Origin: DAOTXK01 sp034435395
Lineage (GTDB): Bacteria > Chloroflexota > Anaerolineae > Aggregatilineales > Ch27
Assembly: GCA_034435395.1 (NCBI GenBank)
Contig: DAOTXK010000304.1
Location: forward strand, 1 to 8,114
DNA: 8,114 bases
Direction: 5' to 3'
Below the pieces are notes generated by a model. The model was not told where the DNA came from. It worked only from the letters and a program-made list of their open reading frames with translations, and did no database searches. The stretch's first letter is position 1. Every line of letters begins with the position of its first letter. Both the position numbers and the translations under genes were made by a program. This document shows positions 7,174 through 8,114 of the stretch, piece by piece.

Positions 7174-7202
7174 TTGACACACGCCCCTCCCCCACTTATA
7201 AT
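7174..7202 (+). promoter_or_regulatory. Perfect consensus sigma-70 promoter of rpmF-fabD
   Basis: TTGACA (7174-7179), a 17-bp spacer and TATAAT (7197-7202) match the housekeeping consensus at all twelve positions with ideal spacing. Transcription should start near 7209, leaving a leader of about 84 nt before rpmF. A promoter this strong suits a ribosomal protein gene. No second promoter was seen between rpmF and fabD, so it probably drives both. Confidence 0.9.
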
Positions 7203-7216
7203 CCGCTTCACTGCCC

Positions 7217-7256
7217 GCCCGGCGCGCTTCGCTGGGCGTTCTTTTCGCGAAAAACG
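7217..7256 (+). promoter_or_regulatory. rpmF leader: terminator-like hairpin with an overlapping alternative stem
   Basis: GCCCGGC (7217-7223) pairs with GCTGGGC (7231-7237) through seven pairs including one G-U, with a 7-nt loop. It is followed at once by GTTCTTTT (7238-7245), the layout of an intrinsic terminator. The T-run is also the left half of the perfect palindrome TTTTCGCGAAAA (7242-7253), and CGTT (7237-7240) can pair with AACG (7253-7256). This second structure would hide the T-run. The two structures share base 7237 and the T-run. The hairpin starts only about 8 nt after the predicted transcription start. Attenuation is a hypothesis, and the palindrome could instead be a protein-binding site. 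Confidence 0.4.
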
Positions 7257-7292
7257 ATTGCCCGCCGCTGGAGATTATCGGAGAACATCCCA

Positions 7293-7478
7293 ATGGGCCC
7301 GCTTCCCAAGCGAAAACTCTCACGGAGCCGCCGCAACCGCCGCCGCGCCCACGATGCGCTGAGCCTGCGTCACCTGGTGCGCTGCGAAAACTGCAACGCC
7401 TACAAGCCGGCTCATCACGTCTGCCCGGAATGTGGCTCATACGGCGACCATCAGGTCGTCGAGATGGAAGAGGAATAA
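7293..7478 (+). CDS. rpmF: Large-subunit ribosomal protein L32 (bL32)
   Basis: This 61-residue protein is a structural component of the 50S subunit. The N-terminus has the family signature PKRKLSRSRRNRRRAH, a basic stretch that contacts rRNA. The second half is a zinc ribbon with two CxxC pairs, C31/C34 and C44/C47, so this is the zinc-binding (C+) form. The tail is acidic (EMEEE). Its length is normal for bL32. The start at 7293 is supported by GGAG (7280-7283) nine bases upstream and by homology. The frame stays open upstream, but that part is not L32-like and lies before the promoter. It is the first gene of a probable rpmF-fabD transcript. Pairing of rpmF with fatty-acid synthesis genes is common in bacteria. 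Confidence 0.97.
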   Translation: MGPLPKRKLSRSRRNRRRAHDALSLRHLVRCENCNAYKPAHHVCPECGSYGDHQVVEMEEE

Positions 7479-7483
7479 CCGGC

Positions 7484-7528
7484 GTTAGCCAGCGCGGCCC
7501 AGGCAAGCGGGCGGATGGTCAGGCTAAC
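7484..7528 (+). repeat. Inverted repeat between rpmF and fabD
   Basis: GTTAGCC (7484-7490) and GGCTAAC (7522-7528) are perfect inverted copies 31 bases apart within the 74-base gap. Transcribed, they could form a stem that ends 11 bases before the fabD ribosome binding site. No T-run follows, so it is unlikely to be a terminator. Chance is possible for arms of this length. Confidence 0.3.
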
Positions 7529-7539
7529 CACCCAGCTAC

Positions 7540-7544
7540 AGGAG
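7540..7544 (+). promoter_or_regulatory. Ribosome binding site that sets the fabD start
   Basis: AGGAG lies 8 bases before the ATG at 7553. Another ATG at 7546 is only one base from the site and is out of frame with fabD, so 7553 is the start used. Confidence 0.7.
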
Positions 7545-7552
7545 CATGCGGC

Positions 7553-8114
7553 ATGGCCGACTGGGCACATACGGCCTTTATCTTCCCCGGTCAGGGGTCC
7601 CAGGAAGTCGGCATGGGGGCAGACCTGGCCGCTCAGTATCCAGCCGCCCGCGAAGTCTACCAGAATGCCGACGACCTGCTGGGCTTCCCGCTCTCCCGGT
7701 TGTGCTGGAACGGTCCGGCGGAAGACCTGGACGACACCCTCAACACCCAGCCCGCCCTGTACGTGACCGGCATCGCCACGCTGAAGGCGCTGCAGGCCGA
7801 AATCGGCCCGGTTGCGCCGGCTTTTATGGCCGGTCACAGCCTGGGCGAACTGACGGCGCTCACCGCAGCCGGAGCGCTGCCCTTCCCGGACGGCCTGCGG
7901 CTGGTTCGCGAGCGCGGTCGGCTGATGAAACAGGCCGGTGACGATGCCCCTGGCGCGATGGCCGCCCTGCTCGGCCTGTCGACGGAAACCGTCCAGGCGC
8001 TCTGTGAACAGGCCAGCGCGGCGACCGGCGGGCACCTGGTCATCGCCAACGATAACTGCCCTGGCCAGATCGTGGTCTCCGGCGACGTGGCAACCCTGGA
8101 GCGCGGCCTGGCCC
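7553..8114 (+). CDS. fabD: Malonyl-CoA:ACP transacylase, 5' part (runs off window)
   Basis: FabD moves the malonyl group from CoA to acyl carrier protein, supplying the extender unit for type II fatty-acid synthesis in the cytoplasm. The first 187 residues are present, out of about 300 usual for the family. Visible signatures are FPGQGSQ (11-17), the nucleophile elbow GHSLGE (94-99) with catalytic S96, R121 in RERGRLM (the expected malonate carboxylate ligand), and NDNCPGQIVVSG (166-177). The second catalytic residue, a His near position 200, lies beyond the window and cannot be checked. The frame is open to the last base without a stop or frameshift. The gene follows rpmF by 74 bases on the same strand and is probably co-transcribed with it. 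plsX and fabH, which often sit between these genes, are absent here. They may lie elsewhere. Confidence 0.95.
   Translation, partial: MADWAHTAFIFPGQGSQEVGMGADLAAQYPAAREVYQNADDLLGFPLSRLCWNGPAEDLDDTLNTQPALYVTGIATLKALQAEIGPVAPAFMAGHSLGELTALTAAGALPFPDGLRLVRERGRLMKQAGDDAPGAMAALLGLSTETVQALCEQASAATGGHLVIANDNCPGQIVVSGDVATLERGLA

Noticed and set aside
6945..7478. Longer rpmF starting at 6945
   Set aside because: The frame is open, but the upstream part precedes the perfect promoter at 7174-7202 and has no L32 similarity. The start at 7293 has a ribosome binding site and the family N-terminus.

Overview
The window is GC-rich and gene-dense. It reads as chromosomal sequence from a bacterium with cell-envelope and housekeeping genes. 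The likely source is Chloroflexota, perhaps Anaerolineae or a relative. This is inferred from style: a class A penicillin-binding protein ending in an Ig-like module, an FHA protein with a proline-rich linker and one membrane helix, and an L32 protein with an intact zinc ribbon. No marker in the window proves the lineage. No tRNA, rRNA, CRISPR array, insertion sequence or phage gene was seen.

Layout. Positions 1-139 are noncoding and rich in inverted repeats, including an 11-bp stem just beyond the end of the first gene. A secreted VIT/von Willebrand A protein occupies 140-2329 on the minus strand. It is divergent from an FHA-domain membrane protein (2587-3306, plus) that has a near-consensus promoter and a strong ribosome binding site. 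The FHA gene converges on a large bifunctional penicillin-binding protein (3400-6579, minus), with a hairpin in the 93-base gap. Upstream of the PBP on the same strand is a small three-helix membrane protein (6707-7000). A divergent control region (7001-7292) then leads to rpmF (ribosomal protein L32, 7293-7478) and the 5' part of fabD (malonyl-CoA:ACP transacylase, 7553 to the window edge). The rpmF promoter matches the sigma-70 consensus exactly (TTGACA, 17 bp, TATAAT).

How the genes may work together. Three of the left-hand products act at the membrane or outside it. The PBP builds and cross-links peptidoglycan. The FHA protein is a likely phosphothreonine reader held at the inner face of the membrane. 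The VIT/vWA protein is a likely metal-dependent adhesion or scaffold protein outside it. The FHA protein and the PBP both carry proline-rich cytoplasmic stretches with the same PPPGY motif next to their membrane helices, which suggests a shared partner or compartment. On the right, rpmF and fabD are probably one transcript, the familiar link between ribosome and fatty-acid synthesis genes, here without plsX or fabH between them.

Nothing here is clearly a new system. The best leads are the FHA/PBP/VIT-vWA neighbourhood, the terminator-like hairpin with an overlapping alternative structure in the rpmF leader, and two TTCG/CGAA-type dyads in the divergent control region.
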